A stretch of DNA of 64,000 bases, taken from Callaeas wilsoni (Eukaryota; Chordata; Aves; Passeriformes; Callaeidae). Every line of letters begins with the position of its first letter. Within the stretch, counting starts at the first letter, position 1. The position numbers and the translations under genes were made by a program. The notes beneath the pieces were generated by a model. That model was given only the letters and a program-made list of their open reading frames with translations, ran no database searches and was not told where the DNA came from. Shown here in pieces: positions 50,701 to 62,506 of the stretch. The stretch lies in assembly GCA_013398955.1 (NCBI GenBank), contig VWPU01003049.1:1-64000 (forward strand). The letters are read 5' to 3'.

Positions 50701-53700
50701 AGTGAATGCCTATTACAGATTGAAAAGAATTTATATAATGTGTCAAACCACTCCACCCTCTTAGCATCTATGAAAGTGTTTTAACTCAGAGGAAGTCTGT
50801 GACTCTTCAAGTGTAAACTGCCCAGAGCCCAGCTCATCTATGTCCATGGGATTACACTACATCTGACAGGCTGCGCTGGCACAATGTGCCAGCAATAATC
50901 AATCTTCCCTAGCAGAAAAAGCCAGCCAGAGCCCCTGAAAAGGTTGCACTAACCAATGCCCTGAGCTGCACACCCAGTCCAGCCTTGATGTGTGGTAGAA
51001 ATGTGGGAGCAGACATGAGCTGTGCTTCCGGAATGGCCTAGTCCTATCAAGATAGGAACTGTATGAATGGAAATGGAAGCAGGAGTTTCAAATACAGAAT
51101 GAGTGTGGGACAAAAACTGAACCTGATTGCCTTCCTTTGTCAGCAAAACTAATGATTTCATTATTCCAGATGACCTTGCTTCAGGCAATTCCTGTAAAGC
51201 AGCTATCAGAGCCCTGAGAGCACTAATATACCCAAGCTGACTGAAGCAGACTCACCGAGGTCCTTTCTACACACCCTGCCCATTGTCAGTGAGCTCAGCT
51301 GTGGGCACCCCGACCTGGCCTGAGCTATTCTGTAGATGTTGTTTCCAATTCTGCCTCCCTCCCTCTCTCAAGAGTGATCTTGTAATGCTTTGTTTTTCTT
51401 TTCTTTGTGGATTGATCACTTGTATGTACATTACAGATTTGTCTCTGTTTCTGTCTCCTGCTTCTTCTAACTTGCTTCCCTAGATGGACTCTGGACCTGG
51501 TCCATTGCTTGTGCTGTCTGGGACTTACCAGGGTCCCTGTTACCAGACACTGGTTCTGACTTCCCTGTTTAGATGCTGCAGAACTGTGCCTTGCACTGGC
51601 AGTGCCTACACCGAGGTTAAACTTGGATTCTAGTTTGTGATTCCTCTCATGGAGCAGCCTTGATCTTGCTGCTCCCTGTAAACAGGTTCAGTCTTCATAA
51701 GGTGTTAGAGTGTCCATCAGCTGCTCTAGATTTGATTTTTATAAAGGATTAAGTCTTCCTAAACTTACTTGTGTCAAAAAGGATTGGCTTTCATATAAAT
51801 TAAAGTACTTTCCTTCAAGATTTGTTTTTCTTGACGGCGTGCAAGATACACTATTCACACCTATTACAGAAGGGGGAAACTATTTAAAAACATCCAACCA
51901 ATGTAAAACCAATTAATAATGTACTGAGAATATAAACACTAAATACTTCCTCAGACTCTAGATATCACATGGACTTCTCCTGGGTATTTGTGGAATAAAA
52001 AATGTAAAAACAAAGCCCAGAAATTTAAAGCAATGGAATGATTTCATTTCCACATGCCTTTTTCCTCTTTTGGACAAAAAGAAGAATGCTGAAGAGCATG
52101 ATATATAGAATATATGAATGTCAAACTCAAAAAGTCACTGTAAGGTCTATAGTACTGATGACCTTTAATACTGTTATTTGTTAATTTCACATGGTTGAAG
52201 CAATGATTGACCATATCTTCTTATGTGGGATATAGTATATATTCAGAATGAGAAGATTTCCCAAATCTTAACTCTACAGTCAATATTATATAAATAAAAA
52301 CCCTCAAGAGAAACCAATGAGGCAACATTGCCTATCTGCTTAGAGGTCTCAGTAGCTACCTTCACATTTTTGTGGGCATTTAAATAGAAAAGAGTTTTAA
52401 CGAAGGACATGTTTTGATAAATACAGGGGTTTTTTCCAAATAATTCCAAGAAGGGCTTCCTTTGAACCAGAAATAAACAGAGTGCTATTTATTTAGACAT
52501 ACCAGTTATCATGAAAGCTGGAATGATTTGATGCTGAACATTGATGCATCGAGAGAGAGTTAACACAAAGATATGGAAGAAAGGATAGACTAGAAATTAC
52601 TCTGAACATGAACTGGGAATTACTCTGAAGCATTATGCTACATTAGAAGGACTGAACTAGAAGATGGTAATATAGAGGGCCACCACGTGACTAAAATTTT
52701 AAAAGGTTTAAAAAGTTATTAATTTAATTTTTAAAATCATACTGCAAACTCTCAAGTTGACATGCATGAATTTCTCTTATAGGCAATAGGGAGTACACCA
52801 GACATTAACAAAATGTCTCTAACATTAAAGTTTCCATCATTAGTACATTTTACAGTTCAAAAGGAACAACTGTGGTATATGATTTTACAAAGTATTCAGT
52901 TTTATTTTGAAAATACTCAGGTCTTGGATTTTTTATGAAGGTTTAAAAAAATCAGATCATCTTTTCATGTTGACAAATCCCATTACACTGCCTAAGGGAG
53001 TCCCTACCTAATAGAATGCAAAACACTTGGGAAATGTTGATAGACATCAGCTTGATCAATCAACTGGACATAGGAAATAGATACGAATTGTCTATTTAAC
53101 ATTTTACTTCTGATATAAAAATTGATTTTAATGTTACATTAAAGATAACCCAGGGATTCATTTAGTAGCAGAAGAGACACCAAGCCACCTCCCACTTAAT
53201 AAGTGGGAGATTTTTTGCATTATCTCTGCATCCTAGTACACAGAGCATGATGATTCCACAAATACATACAGACTACTAAGCAACAATAACTTCTGTTTTG
53301 CTGTTTAGATTATTTACTATTGTCTTTGATATTTCATCTGAAAGTGAATTCCGTATTTATAAAGAAAAATGGAGTACATCTGGATTTTTTAAAAAGCTAA
53401 ATTACAGAGAAACAACATAACAAACACGCAAAAATGAGATAAGAATAAATGTGGGCTTTTTAGTTGTACACTGAGATACAAATCACTGATCCATAACATG
53501 CAGAACTTAAAATTTGTTTTGTACTGGAAAATATCCCAGGATCATAAACTCTCAGAGACTATGAAAATGTAATTGCTAGGGTAGTGATAACATTTTTATA
53601 AGTTTCAACAGACTTTTATTAATTGTTTGTGGTTTATACTCTGAAAAATAAGAACTCAATATATTCAGTAAATGTGGTAATGAGTTAAACCCAATGGATA

Positions 53701-53845
53701 ATATTATGACATTTCTTTTTTCTTTAAATTTGCTTCTGTGGAAATGCTATTATATAATACCTCATTGTGAGATAAAATAAAGGGGTTTTTAAAGTGTTTT
53801 TCAGTAATATATAATTCTATCATTTATATAAGCAAGTCTTCACAG

Positions 53846-56465
53846 CAACAGTCACAGAATGGTTAAGATTGGAAGTGATCTCTGAAGTAATTTTGTCCAA
53901 TCCCCCTGTTCAAACAGGAACACCCAGAGCCAGTTTCACAGAACCATGTACAGATGGCTTTTGAATATCTCCAAGGATGGAGACTCCATAACCCCCATGA
54001 TCAACCTGTGGCAGTGCTCAGTCACTCTCACAGTAATAAGATATTTCCTGATGTTCAGACAGCAGTTTCTGTCTCCCTTTGTGCCCATTGCCTCTGCTTC
54101 TGTCACTGAGCACTACTGAAAAGAGCCTGGATCCATCTTCTGTACACCCACCCTTCAGGTGTTTATATACATTGACAAGATCCCTCTCCGAGCCTTTCTT
54201 CTTCATGCTGAAGAGTTTCAGCTTCCTCAGCCTTTCCTCACAGGAGAAATGCTCCAGTCCCGTAATCATCTTACTTAATCATCTCTTTACTGTCCTCTCT
54301 GCAGTGTGTCCATGTCGTTCTTACTGGGGAGCCCAGAACTTGACATAGTCCTACAGGTATAGCCTCAGTACCAGTGCTGAGTAGAAGGAAAGCATCGCTT
54401 TCCTTGACCTGCTGACAAAACACCTCATAATGCAGCCCAGGCATATGCCCTCTACAAAAGAGGACACACTGCTGTCTCACATTCAACCTGATGTCCACCG
54501 AGACCCTCAGGTTCTTCTCTGCAAAGCTGCATACCCATAGCTGATGAGCCCAAGTATCCACTGGTACATGGAGTTATTCTTCCCCAGGGGCAGGATTTGG
54601 CACTTCCCTCTGTTGAACTTCATGAGGTTCATGTCAGCCCATTTCTCAAGCCTGTCTTGGTCCCTCTGGGTGGCAGCACAATCCTGTGGTGTACCAGCCA
54701 CAGCTCCTATTGTCGTGTCTTCTGCAAACTTTCTGAGGGTGCGCTTTGCCCCAGTGGTCAGATCGGTAACGAGGAAGTTACAAAGGACTGGATCCAGTTT
54801 GACTCCTGGAGTACACCACTGGTTACTCCTGGAAAGGCTGACTCCATGACACACATCATCTTCCTCTGGGCTTGGCCACTCATCCAGCTTTCAGTTCGCC
54901 TCACTGTCTACTCATCCAGCAATACTTCATCAGTTTTTTCATGAGGATCTTGTGGAAGATCATGCAGAAATCTTTGGTAATGTCAAAGTAGACAATACAC
55001 ACTGCACACCCCTCATCTACAAGCCAGTCGTTTCACTTTGGAAGTTTATCAAGTTGGTCAAGTATGCATAACCCCTGCTGAAACCATACTGATTACTCCA
55101 GATAATTTTCTTGTTATTCATGATTTCCAGGATTAGTTGCTCCATTACCTTAATAAGGATCAAGGCAACAGTGAGCTACCTGAAGTTTTCCAAGACTTCA
55201 TTCTTGCCAGTCTTGAAAAGTGACATTTGCTTTCCTCCTTTCTTTGGGGGCTTCTGCTAATCAGCATGATCTATTAAAGTTAAATGACAGTGACTTTGCA
55301 ATGACATCAGCCAGCTTTCACAGCATTAAATGTCCAAAGAAAGTCAAAAAAAGTGGTGAAGGATCTGGAGCACAAGTTGTATGAGGAGCAGCTAAGGGAG
55401 CTGGGGTTGTTCAGGTGAAGAAAAGAAGAAGGGGAATTTTATTACCCTCTTCAGCTACTTGAAATGAGGTTGTAGCAAGGGGGGGGGGGGGGGTCAGTCT
55501 CTTTTAACAAGCTACAAGTGACAGGATGATAGGCAATGGCTTCAATTTGTGCCAGGGGAGCATTAGAATAGATATTAGGAAAAAAGTCTTCACTAAAAGG
55601 ATGATCATGCATTGCAATAGGTTGCCCAAGGAAGTGGTGAAATTGCCACCCCTGGAACTGTTCATAAGGTATGTGGATGGGGCACATGGGGATATGGTTG
55701 AGCAGTGCACATGGTGGTGCTATCTTAACATTTGGAAAGAGTGATCTTAGAGAGTTTTTTCAGCTGTAATGACTATAAAATTCTATGATGCTATGATTTA
55801 TGGGTGTATCTCAACAGGGCCCATGGGCACACATATATCCAGCTGGACTAAATATTTCCTGACTTGAGTGTAATCCATCAAGGGTGTCTCTTACCTGTGT
55901 TAGACTTTTTCTCTGGTCTCCAGGCTGCTGGATTTTTGAAGGACAGTATTACTAGCACAGACTAAGGCAAAGTCATTATTCACTAGCTCAAACTTTTCCA
56001 TGTCCAGTCTCATTAAGAATGGAACTACATTTTCCTTTCTCTTCCCTTTGTCATCTACCTACTCACAGAAACCCTTTTCGGTGCCTTTCACATTTCTTGT
56101 CATATTCAACTTGACCTTTGACCTTCCTAAAGTTATTGCTTCACGCTCAGATAGTGTCTCTCTAGTTCCTGCCACGTTACCAGTACTTGCTTCCACCCTC
56201 TGTCAGTATCCTTTTTTTTTTTTTTCCATTTGAATTTGACCACGAGTTCCTTGATTATCCATACAGGCCTCTTGGTATTTTTGTCCTCTCTTTGAGACAA
56301 ATAGCTCTTGAGCTTAGAAGTGGTGATTGATTTCCTTAGGCCCTTCCCTCATAGGACTAGAGTCCTATGGGACTCTTCCAAGCATTATCATATACCTCAG
56401 AGTATTGTCCCTCTGGAAGATATTGGGGTGGTTGAAGTTCCCCATGAAGTCCAGTAAAGTACAAA
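53846..56465 (-). mobile_element. CR1 retrotransposon, antisense, about 2.1 kb plus a nested insertion
   Basis: The longest CR1 in the window. The plus strand starts at its 3' end (GTCACAGAATGGTTAAGATT), then TCTCCAAGGATGGAGACTCC, AACTTCATGAGGTTCATGTC, TTCTGCAAACTTTCTGAGGG and CTGAAACCATACTGATTACT, and continues to CCATACAGGCCTCTTGGTAT and CCCATGAAGTCCAG. On the minus strand at 54507-54854 a reverse transcriptase reading is visible (DPVLCNFLV and FAEDTTIGAV, then DRLEKWADMNLMKFNRGKC). The catalytic FADD box has become FAED and stops break the frame. It is interrupted at 55328-55799 by a CR1 in the other direction. It lies in sense orientation to the EGF gene. Confidence 0.9.
55328..55799 (+). 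mobile_element. CR1 3' end nested inside an antisense CR1
   Basis: The sequence switches orientation inside the larger CR1. From GTGGTGAAGGATCTGGAGCA and AGCTAAGGGAGCTGGGGTTG through ACAGGATGATAGGCAATGGC, ATTAGGAAAAAAGTCTTCAC and GGTTGCCCAAGGAAGTGG to the 3' tail ATTCTATGATGCTATGATT at 55799. The host CR1 resumes at TGGGTGTATCTCAACAGGG, continuing directly from CAGCTTTCACAGCATT before the insertion. This shows the order of insertion. It is 5'-truncated and non-coding. A run of 15 G occurs inside at 55479-55493. Confidence 0.9.
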
Positions 56466-57712
56466 ATAAGGCTTGAAGTTTAAGCAGCAAGATGGAAATA
56501 CGTTGTTAGATTTTACACAGGTGAGCCAAGTATTGTTTTCTTCACTTCTATTCAGACATGCAATTCTGCTATTGTAATGGATTTTATGCCACTTGAGGGA
56601 CAATCCTCTGTTTTGTTGCACATTTATTAAGAAATGAACATGAACAGGAAGTAACTTTTACTAAATGTGTAAGCAAATGACCAAGAGGACAACAAATCTG
56701 CAAGTGTATATCAGATATGTAAATGTGTAAATGAATATATGTAAATGAAATATCTAAATGAATATAAACATATTTGAAATTAAAAATATTAGTGCTTAAA
56801 TGTTAAAAGTATGTGTAGCTAGCCAGAATGTATAATGAAAAAATGGCAGTGAAGTTATAATTACTTAGTAAGTCAGCTTTTTGGCAGTAACCCAGAAAGA
56901 TCCAAATACATGTGTTACCCACCCCAGTGGTTTAACTGGGACTCAAGAATCTAGTACTACACACACTCTCTGGACTGGAGAAAAAGCCCTCAGCAGCTTG
57001 GAAGAAGAAGCTGTAAGTTAATGTTTAGTTAGTAAAAATGACACTGTACATATTATGCTATTTATTTTTGCCTTCGTTAGTGATACCACAGATTGTCATA
57101 GAGAAGCATTTGGTGGAGCATTAATTGCTTGTTCTTGATAATATAGACTAAAGGCTGGAAATGCAACAGTTTGGTATTGCTGGATTCAAAATGATTTTCT
57201 GTCTCTCACAAGTAGTCTGAATATTAGTATTATTCACACAAAACTGAAATTAGTACAAAAAGAAACACAGTGTCAGGTTGTGTAGTATTTATCTAATGCA
57301 ATGCAGAAATCTACAGCCCATCTCTTCCTAGTAAAGATGTCTAGGACAGACAGATGCCCTATCTCCCTCCAGTGTATAGAAGGGGAGTCTGAACAACTCA
57401 CTCAAACATAGCTGATTGTATTCTATACATGCAGAGAGATAATAATACTGATCTCATTCTTCCGCAAGCTTAGATTTTGCTGTTCTGTACCAAAACATTT
57501 GTTCTTATCAGCCTGTGTATGACTGAAGCCCTAACACCTAAGACTGCAAAACTGTGAAATTAAAATAATGCAATTAAAGTTGTGTTTTGGAACTTCATCG
57601 ATTTTTTTTCCCAACAGAACCAAAGCTAATGCTCAGAATTGTACATTTAGTGGAGGGAAGGTCAGCTGGGGAACAGTTAGGAGGCACAACCTAAGAATTT
57701 CAATGCTAATTA

Positions 57713-57738
57713 AGTTAAAACTCATGTGAGTTTTAACT
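57713..57738. repeat. 26-bp near-perfect palindrome
   Basis: Arms AGTTAAAACTCA and TGAGTTTTAACT are perfect reverse complements around a 2-base spacer (TG). It lies about 126 bp past the donor of the EGF exon (in transcript direction), so it would sit in the start of the intron. Whether it does anything is unknown. Confidence 0.9.
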
Positions 57739-57864
57739 CACAAATCATACAAACGCATATTTATGTTTTATATAATTGTGATTAAACTGTCACATAAACA
57801 TTGCTTACAGAGAGTGGGACAACCACATCTGCAATACAAGGAACTTCAAAAGAACAAAACTTAC

Positions 57865-58118
57865 CTTTGAACCCAGCAGTACAATGACAAGAAAAGTGGC
57901 CACTTAAATCCATACAAGTAGCTCCATTTTTGCAAGGTGAACTTGAACATTCATTAATTTCAACTTCACAGAAGGGTCCTTCATATCCAGGCACACAGTA
58001 GCAGCTGTAGTTATGTAAGTGGTCCTGGCAGAGTCCATATTGAGAGCACTGGTTTCCAACGCAGTTGTCTATATCAAGTTCACAAAATGTGCCAGTGTAA
58101 CCAAGGGGACATATGCAC
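57865..58118 (-). CDS. EYS: Internal exon encoding EGF-like domains, probable EYS (eyes shut homolog)
   Basis: This is an internal coding exon read on the minus strand. The acceptor (AATAACAG just above 58118) and donor (AAAG followed by GTAAGT just below 57865) are consensus, and the 254 bp are open in one frame. It starts with the third base of a codon (phase 2) and ends after the first base of a codon (phase 1). It encodes the last three cysteines of one EGF domain (CICPLGYTGTFC), a complete second EGF (DIDNC to GPFC) and the first five cysteines of a third (EINEC to CHCTAGFK). Both the second and third EGF fit the Asp/Asn hydroxylation consensus C-x-D-x4-Y/F-x-C-x-C, so they look calcium-binding. 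The third also fits the O-glucosylation (CSSSPC) and O-fucosylation (CKNGATC) consensus. The domain series, including CEVEINECSSSPCKNG, resembles the human EYS EGF array as I remember it. EYS is a secreted photoreceptor matrix protein. Exon status is strongly supported, the gene name only moderately; CRB1-like proteins are the main alternative. Confidence 0.85.
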
Positions 58119-59400
58119 CTGTTATTGAATGAGAAGAGAGGAGGGAGAAAAATCCAACCAAATCGCTAGTCTGGTATATATAGGTCAATAATCACTAATA
58201 ATGTTAACAATACTCTCCCTCTGAATTACCCACAAATGAACCACAATTTTTTATTCAATCTTCTTTCTTTACATTTAATTAGTCACTAACCTACTTCATT
58301 TCACATGCAATGCTAGCAATAAATTAAAATCTTATTTATTTACATAGGAAAAAATAAGAGCTATATTAATATTAAGCTTCAAATGAAAATACTGAAAGAG
58401 AAAATTCTTATAAAGATGAGTATTATGCATTGTAAGGGTTTTTTCTGAAAAAATAGTTGCTTCCTACAATATCTCTAGAAAAAAAGAATATTACAAACTG
58501 TTTGGAAATAAAACCAGTATAAAAGTGCTTTATCATTAGCAACAAAAGTTACAGTTTCTGTTTAACTAAAAAAAGGAATCTATAGAATTCTATAGATATT
58601 GTTCAGTATATTTTACAGAAATTCTTCAGAATATTTTTTTCCAAAATGTAGGCATACATCTAAATTGTGTAAAACTGGTGATGACTTTGTCATGTTTCCT
58701 TCTGCCTTTTTGTTTTCTTTTGCTGTGTGAATGAAAACAAATCTTGACTATCCCATAGCTGACCTACATTTCATAAAATTAGAAAATCCCTTTTACTTGG
58801 TGATATATTCTTTGATTGATCTTCTCTTTATCATGTCCAGAAGTGTCCTCATATAGGAGATAATTTTACAATAATCTTACATATTCTTGATCAATAGAGA
58901 TGCTATGCAGAAGATGGAAAGAAGTAACAAGGTAAGGAAGCCTTGATTACAGTAATTTTCTCTACCAATCCATCTGGCAGAAGGAGTATTTTTCTCTTTA
59001 TTTTTGACAGAAGTGAGTGCTCATGTGGCTCTTTGCTTCTGTCCTTGCTTACAAAGTCTGCATTTTTTTATGGTAGACATATGGAAACTAAATCAGGAGC
59101 TGTGTGCCTTGGAGTACAGCTAATGGACACCAACTGCTAATGGGCTTTTAGTCCATGGACCAAAATAGAGCTTGCTTGAAGTAAGCCCTCCATATCGCAT
59201 ATAGTGTGGTTGCGAGCTCTTCAGCACCACCCTTTTTGCTCTACAGATCCATTGCTACTGCAGTAATGACTCAAGTATATGCAGCTATTGTATTCTCTCT
59301 TCCAGCCTCAGTAACTTCTTAACAAATGAGAAAACTTTGCCTTCTCTTGAGAGCTTCAGCTGATTCCGTTTCTCATTTTTTTCTCATACAGTTACTTTAC

Positions 59401-59998
59401 TGTGCTGGTTTTGGATGGGGTAGAGTTAATCTTCTTCACAGTAGCTAGTACTAGTATTCATTTGGTTTTAATCCACTGTTTTGGATTTGTGCTGGAAACA
59501 GGGTTGATAATATACAGGTGTTTCTGCTATTGCTGAGCAGGGCTTACACAGAGCCAAGGCCTTTTTGGCTTTTCGCACTGCCACGGTGGTGAGGATGTTG
59601 GGGGTACATGGGAGGTTGGGAGGAGACACAGCCTGGACAAGTGACCCGAACTGACCAAAGAGATATTCTGTATCACATGGCATCATGCTCAGAATTTAAA
59701 GTGGAAGGAAGGAGGAAAAAGTTTTGACTCACGGCATTTGTCTTCCCAAGTACCTGTTATGTGTGATGGGGCCCTGCTCTCCTGGAGATGGCTGAACACC
59801 TGTCTGCCCATGGGAAGCAGTGAATTCATTCCTTGTTTTGCTTTGATTGTGTGTGTGGCTTTTGCGTTTCCTATTAAACTGTCTTTAACACAACCCATGA
59901 GTTTTCTGTCTCTTACCCTTCCAGTTCTCTTCCCTGTCCTGCTGGTGCAGGAGTGAGTGAGTGACTGCGTTGGGCTTGGCTGCAGCTGGTGTTAGACA
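59401..59998 (+). mobile_element. Solo LTR, family A (avian ERVL-like), full length, antisense to the EGF gene
   Basis: Starts TGTGCTGGTTTTGGATGG and ends GCAGCTGGTGTTAGACA, 598 bp. Internal order: AGAGTTAATCTTCTTCACAG, TGCTGAGCAGGGCTTACACA, GAGGAGACACAGCCTGGACA, ACTGACCAAAGAGATATTCT, a degraded TATA region near 59690 and TCTCCTGGAGATGGCTGAAC. A polyadenylation region CCTATTAAACTGTCTTTAAC lies near 59870. Flanks TTTAC (59396-59400) and ATTAC (59999-60003) match at four of five bases, fitting a 5-bp target duplication. No internal retroviral genes. Confidence 0.85.
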
Positions 59999-61727
59999 AT
60001 TACATTTATAGCTAAATATAAGTTTTGACTTGCATAAAATTTCATTTTGCATAAACATTAAAAGCAGGTGTGTTTTTAGTTACCTTTAGTTGCACATTTT
60101 CTGAATCTACCTACAATAATATAGTAAAGTCATATTAATTTTTCTGGTGGAGTTAATCACTTTATTTCCTTAAGTTTTTTTACACTAACAATTAGTTTGT
60201 GCAGAGTAAAAATGAAACTATTCAATCATTCTTTGAAAATGTGTCTATTATCATTAACATTGAATGGAAAATTTAACTTAGAGCTCTCCTTAACAAGAAA
60301 GAGAGGATGAAGAATTTTCTGTAATTTCCTGACTGTTATCAGTTGTATAGCTTATCTTCAGAGACGACAGAAGAGCTGCACAGAAACAGATGTGATGTAG
60401 AATCTTCTAGTTTCAGTTTCACACTTCTGATTCCACACTATAAGCAATGATGTCACGAAAATCTTATTTTTCAATGCTTTGGCGACTGAAGAAATTGAAA
60501 ACAGCTAAGAATCAAATGCTGTTTGCTTTTCCTGGTGAAATTATAACTGGATGTCTTTTAATTTAGTGTAAGTCATCTCCTAAAACAGCATAATTAAGTG
60601 CTGTACTATTATTATTATTGACTATTGTTTCTCTACAATAAATCCCCCCAAAATTTGTATACAGATATGTACAATACCAGAATTCCCACATTTAAGTGTA
60701 TTTCTAGCTCAGGGAACATGTATTTTGCCCTTATCAGAGGGACAATCTGGCTGTGCACTGGCATCTCAGCACAGGGGCTCAGCCTCTCCATGGCCAGTCT
60801 GGGTGTCACTCCCTTTGCTGGAGTCAATAACTGCTGCCTCTCTTGCTTCTGGGGGTGGCCCATCTGATGTGAGTGTGGGTGTGAGATCTCCCAGCAGAGA
60901 GCAGGAGATGCTAACGACATCTCCCCAACCTCTTTCTTAAGGACGACTAAAATGTCAGCCTTATAAACCAGGGGCACATTGAAAGCAGAGGCATGGGACC
61001 AGAGAACAGCATATGAAAAAGTTTTGTATTAACATTAATGGGAATAACAATACTTTCTTAGCTTCATGTACGTCCTCTTTCATCCATAGCAAGATTTTGG
61101 GGGTACAGATACTAAGAGAGAAAAAAAAAATACCTTAATGCTTTTGCTACAAACACGGATTTTAGTAGTGAGTAGCAAACCCAAGTCATTTGAGGATTAC
61201 TGTGCTCCCACACGTATCATGCAGATGATTGTATGTTACTAGTACAAAGCCTAAACATAGTGAATGTTGCATGATGATTTTATATGCTTGCAAAATAAAT
61301 GTTAAGTGGAGATGCAAAGACAGGCATGGAATTTAGTCTAAGAAGAAATATGTTGCTAAAATGCGTGTGGTTATGGCACAGATGCAATGTGTTGCTACCA
61401 ACTTTTTATCACTAAAGATCTCGAACAGCAGATGTGTGGGTAAGTCAGTTGGTGCTGGTTAGTCCAGGCAGTGTAGCTGTCAAGGTGTCACCATAGACTG
61501 CCTGCACTATAGATGTAGTGTAACTTCTGTTATTGAGTAAATAACCATGTACATCAAACGAATCTTTAAAATGACTGCAAAACCCGAAGACCAGACTGAA
61601 GATGTGCTAGAAGATGACCTTGCTATTTTCTATATTGATGCAAGAGGCATACAGGAGCACTGAAGCCTGGAATTAGCAAAGACTTTCCAGAATCTCTCTA
61701 CTTTATTTTCTTAATATTTATCATTCT

Positions 61728-61767
61728 TTTATATATATATATATATACACACACATATATATATATT
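61728..61767. repeat. (AT)n with (AC)n core
   Basis: Alternating TATATA on both sides of an ACACACAC core. It is a microsatellite, probably length-variable. Confidence 0.85.
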
Positions 61768-62137
61768 ATTAGTACTAGTCCAAGCATATCAGCTGCATTT
61801 ATTCAGTATTAATGATCCCTTTTTCCCATTGAAATGTGAACTATATGCACATAAGTGGTCTAAAAGGTTATTTAGGTTAACTTTTTATATGCATCCCTAT
61901 TCTCTGCAGAAAAGCTGTTGTATAACTTATTGCACAGGTAGGTATTCCCTACGAAATTGTGACATATATTCACCTATCTTCTGGAGTTGTAGAAAAGTGA
62001 AGAAAAGTATTTCTCCTTTTTCTCTAGTGGAAGAAGCCTATTATTGCTGCAGAAAACTGTGTATATGACAGTACTAACTTTATATGGCACTGTCAACTAG
62101 GTCCTGCAGTCAAATTGCATCTATAATATAGGATGAA

Positions 62138-62143
62138 TAAACT
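62138..62143. repeat. Target-site duplication, left copy (TAAACT)
   Basis: Identical to 62507-62512, immediately before the TG end of the solo LTR. Confidence 0.85.
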
Positions 62144-62506
62144 TGTCGGAGTCGGCGGGAGACAAGCACATCCGATGATGATCGACAAGTCTCAGTTTAT
62201 TGCTAATAATACACACATTTTATAAGACACTTAATAGGCTCGTGCATGTTGCAAAATCATAGCTCATGATTGGTCGTTGTCTCGAAGGTCAGCACCACCC
62301 TGACCTGCATTCCTGCGGTTAGGGCTTCAACATTCTTATCGTTTTTTCTCCTCCTCTCCCATACTGTTATCCTCCTTTCCCATCCTGTTATTGTAAGACT
62401 CTAAACTCAAAAACATGCTGACCTTGAGCTCTGCTACACCTGCACAAGCTCGATGTTGCTGCCGTAGCCCCTTTCGCTGAGCCAGGCCTGCGCCAGGCTT
62501 CCCACA
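62144..62506 (-). mobile_element. Solo LTR (ERVK/alpharetrovirus-like), antisense, with perfect 6-bp target duplication
   Basis: 363 bp bounded by TGTCGG and CCCACA on the plus strand, so the minus-strand LTR runs TGTGGGAAGCC to CTCCGACA with TGT/ACA inverted termini. On the minus strand a TATA-like TTATAAAA lies near 62218-62225 and AATAAA at 62196-62201, about 20 bases later. That spacing implies a very short R region, typical of compact LTRs. Both flanks read TAAACT. The intact ends, clear promoter and polyA elements and exact duplication suggest a fairly recent insertion that recombined to a solo LTR. It is in sense orientation to the EGF gene. No coding sequence. Confidence 0.88.
62196..62201 (-). 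promoter_or_regulatory. LTR polyadenylation signal (AATAAA)
   Basis: AATAAA on the minus strand inside the solo LTR, in the same direction as the EGF gene and within its presumed upstream intron. It could in principle cause premature transcript ends, but there is no evidence here that it does. Confidence 0.6.

Larger units (their letters stand above)
45921..57864 (-). other. Intron between the two EGF exons, 11,944 bp, phase 1
   Basis: Defined by the donor of the 57.9-kb exon and the acceptor of the 45.9-kb exon on the minus strand. It contains an LTR of about 1.1 kb in the opposite orientation to the gene, and a 2.6-kb CR1 in the same orientation as the gene carrying a nested reverse-orientation CR1. 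Between 47742 and 53845 I see mostly unique AT-rich sequence. A GC-richer patch at about 50810-51700 could not be assigned. A 216-bp open segment with plausible splice sites (49164-49379) is discussed in the findings. The remainder, 56466-57864, is AT-rich and unassigned apart from a short palindrome near its upper end. Confidence 0.75.

Noticed and set aside
54018..54944. Several open frames of 83-115 codons on both strands
   Set aside because: They lie inside the antisense CR1. The minus-strand ones are remains of its reverse transcriptase with a broken catalytic box, not host genes.
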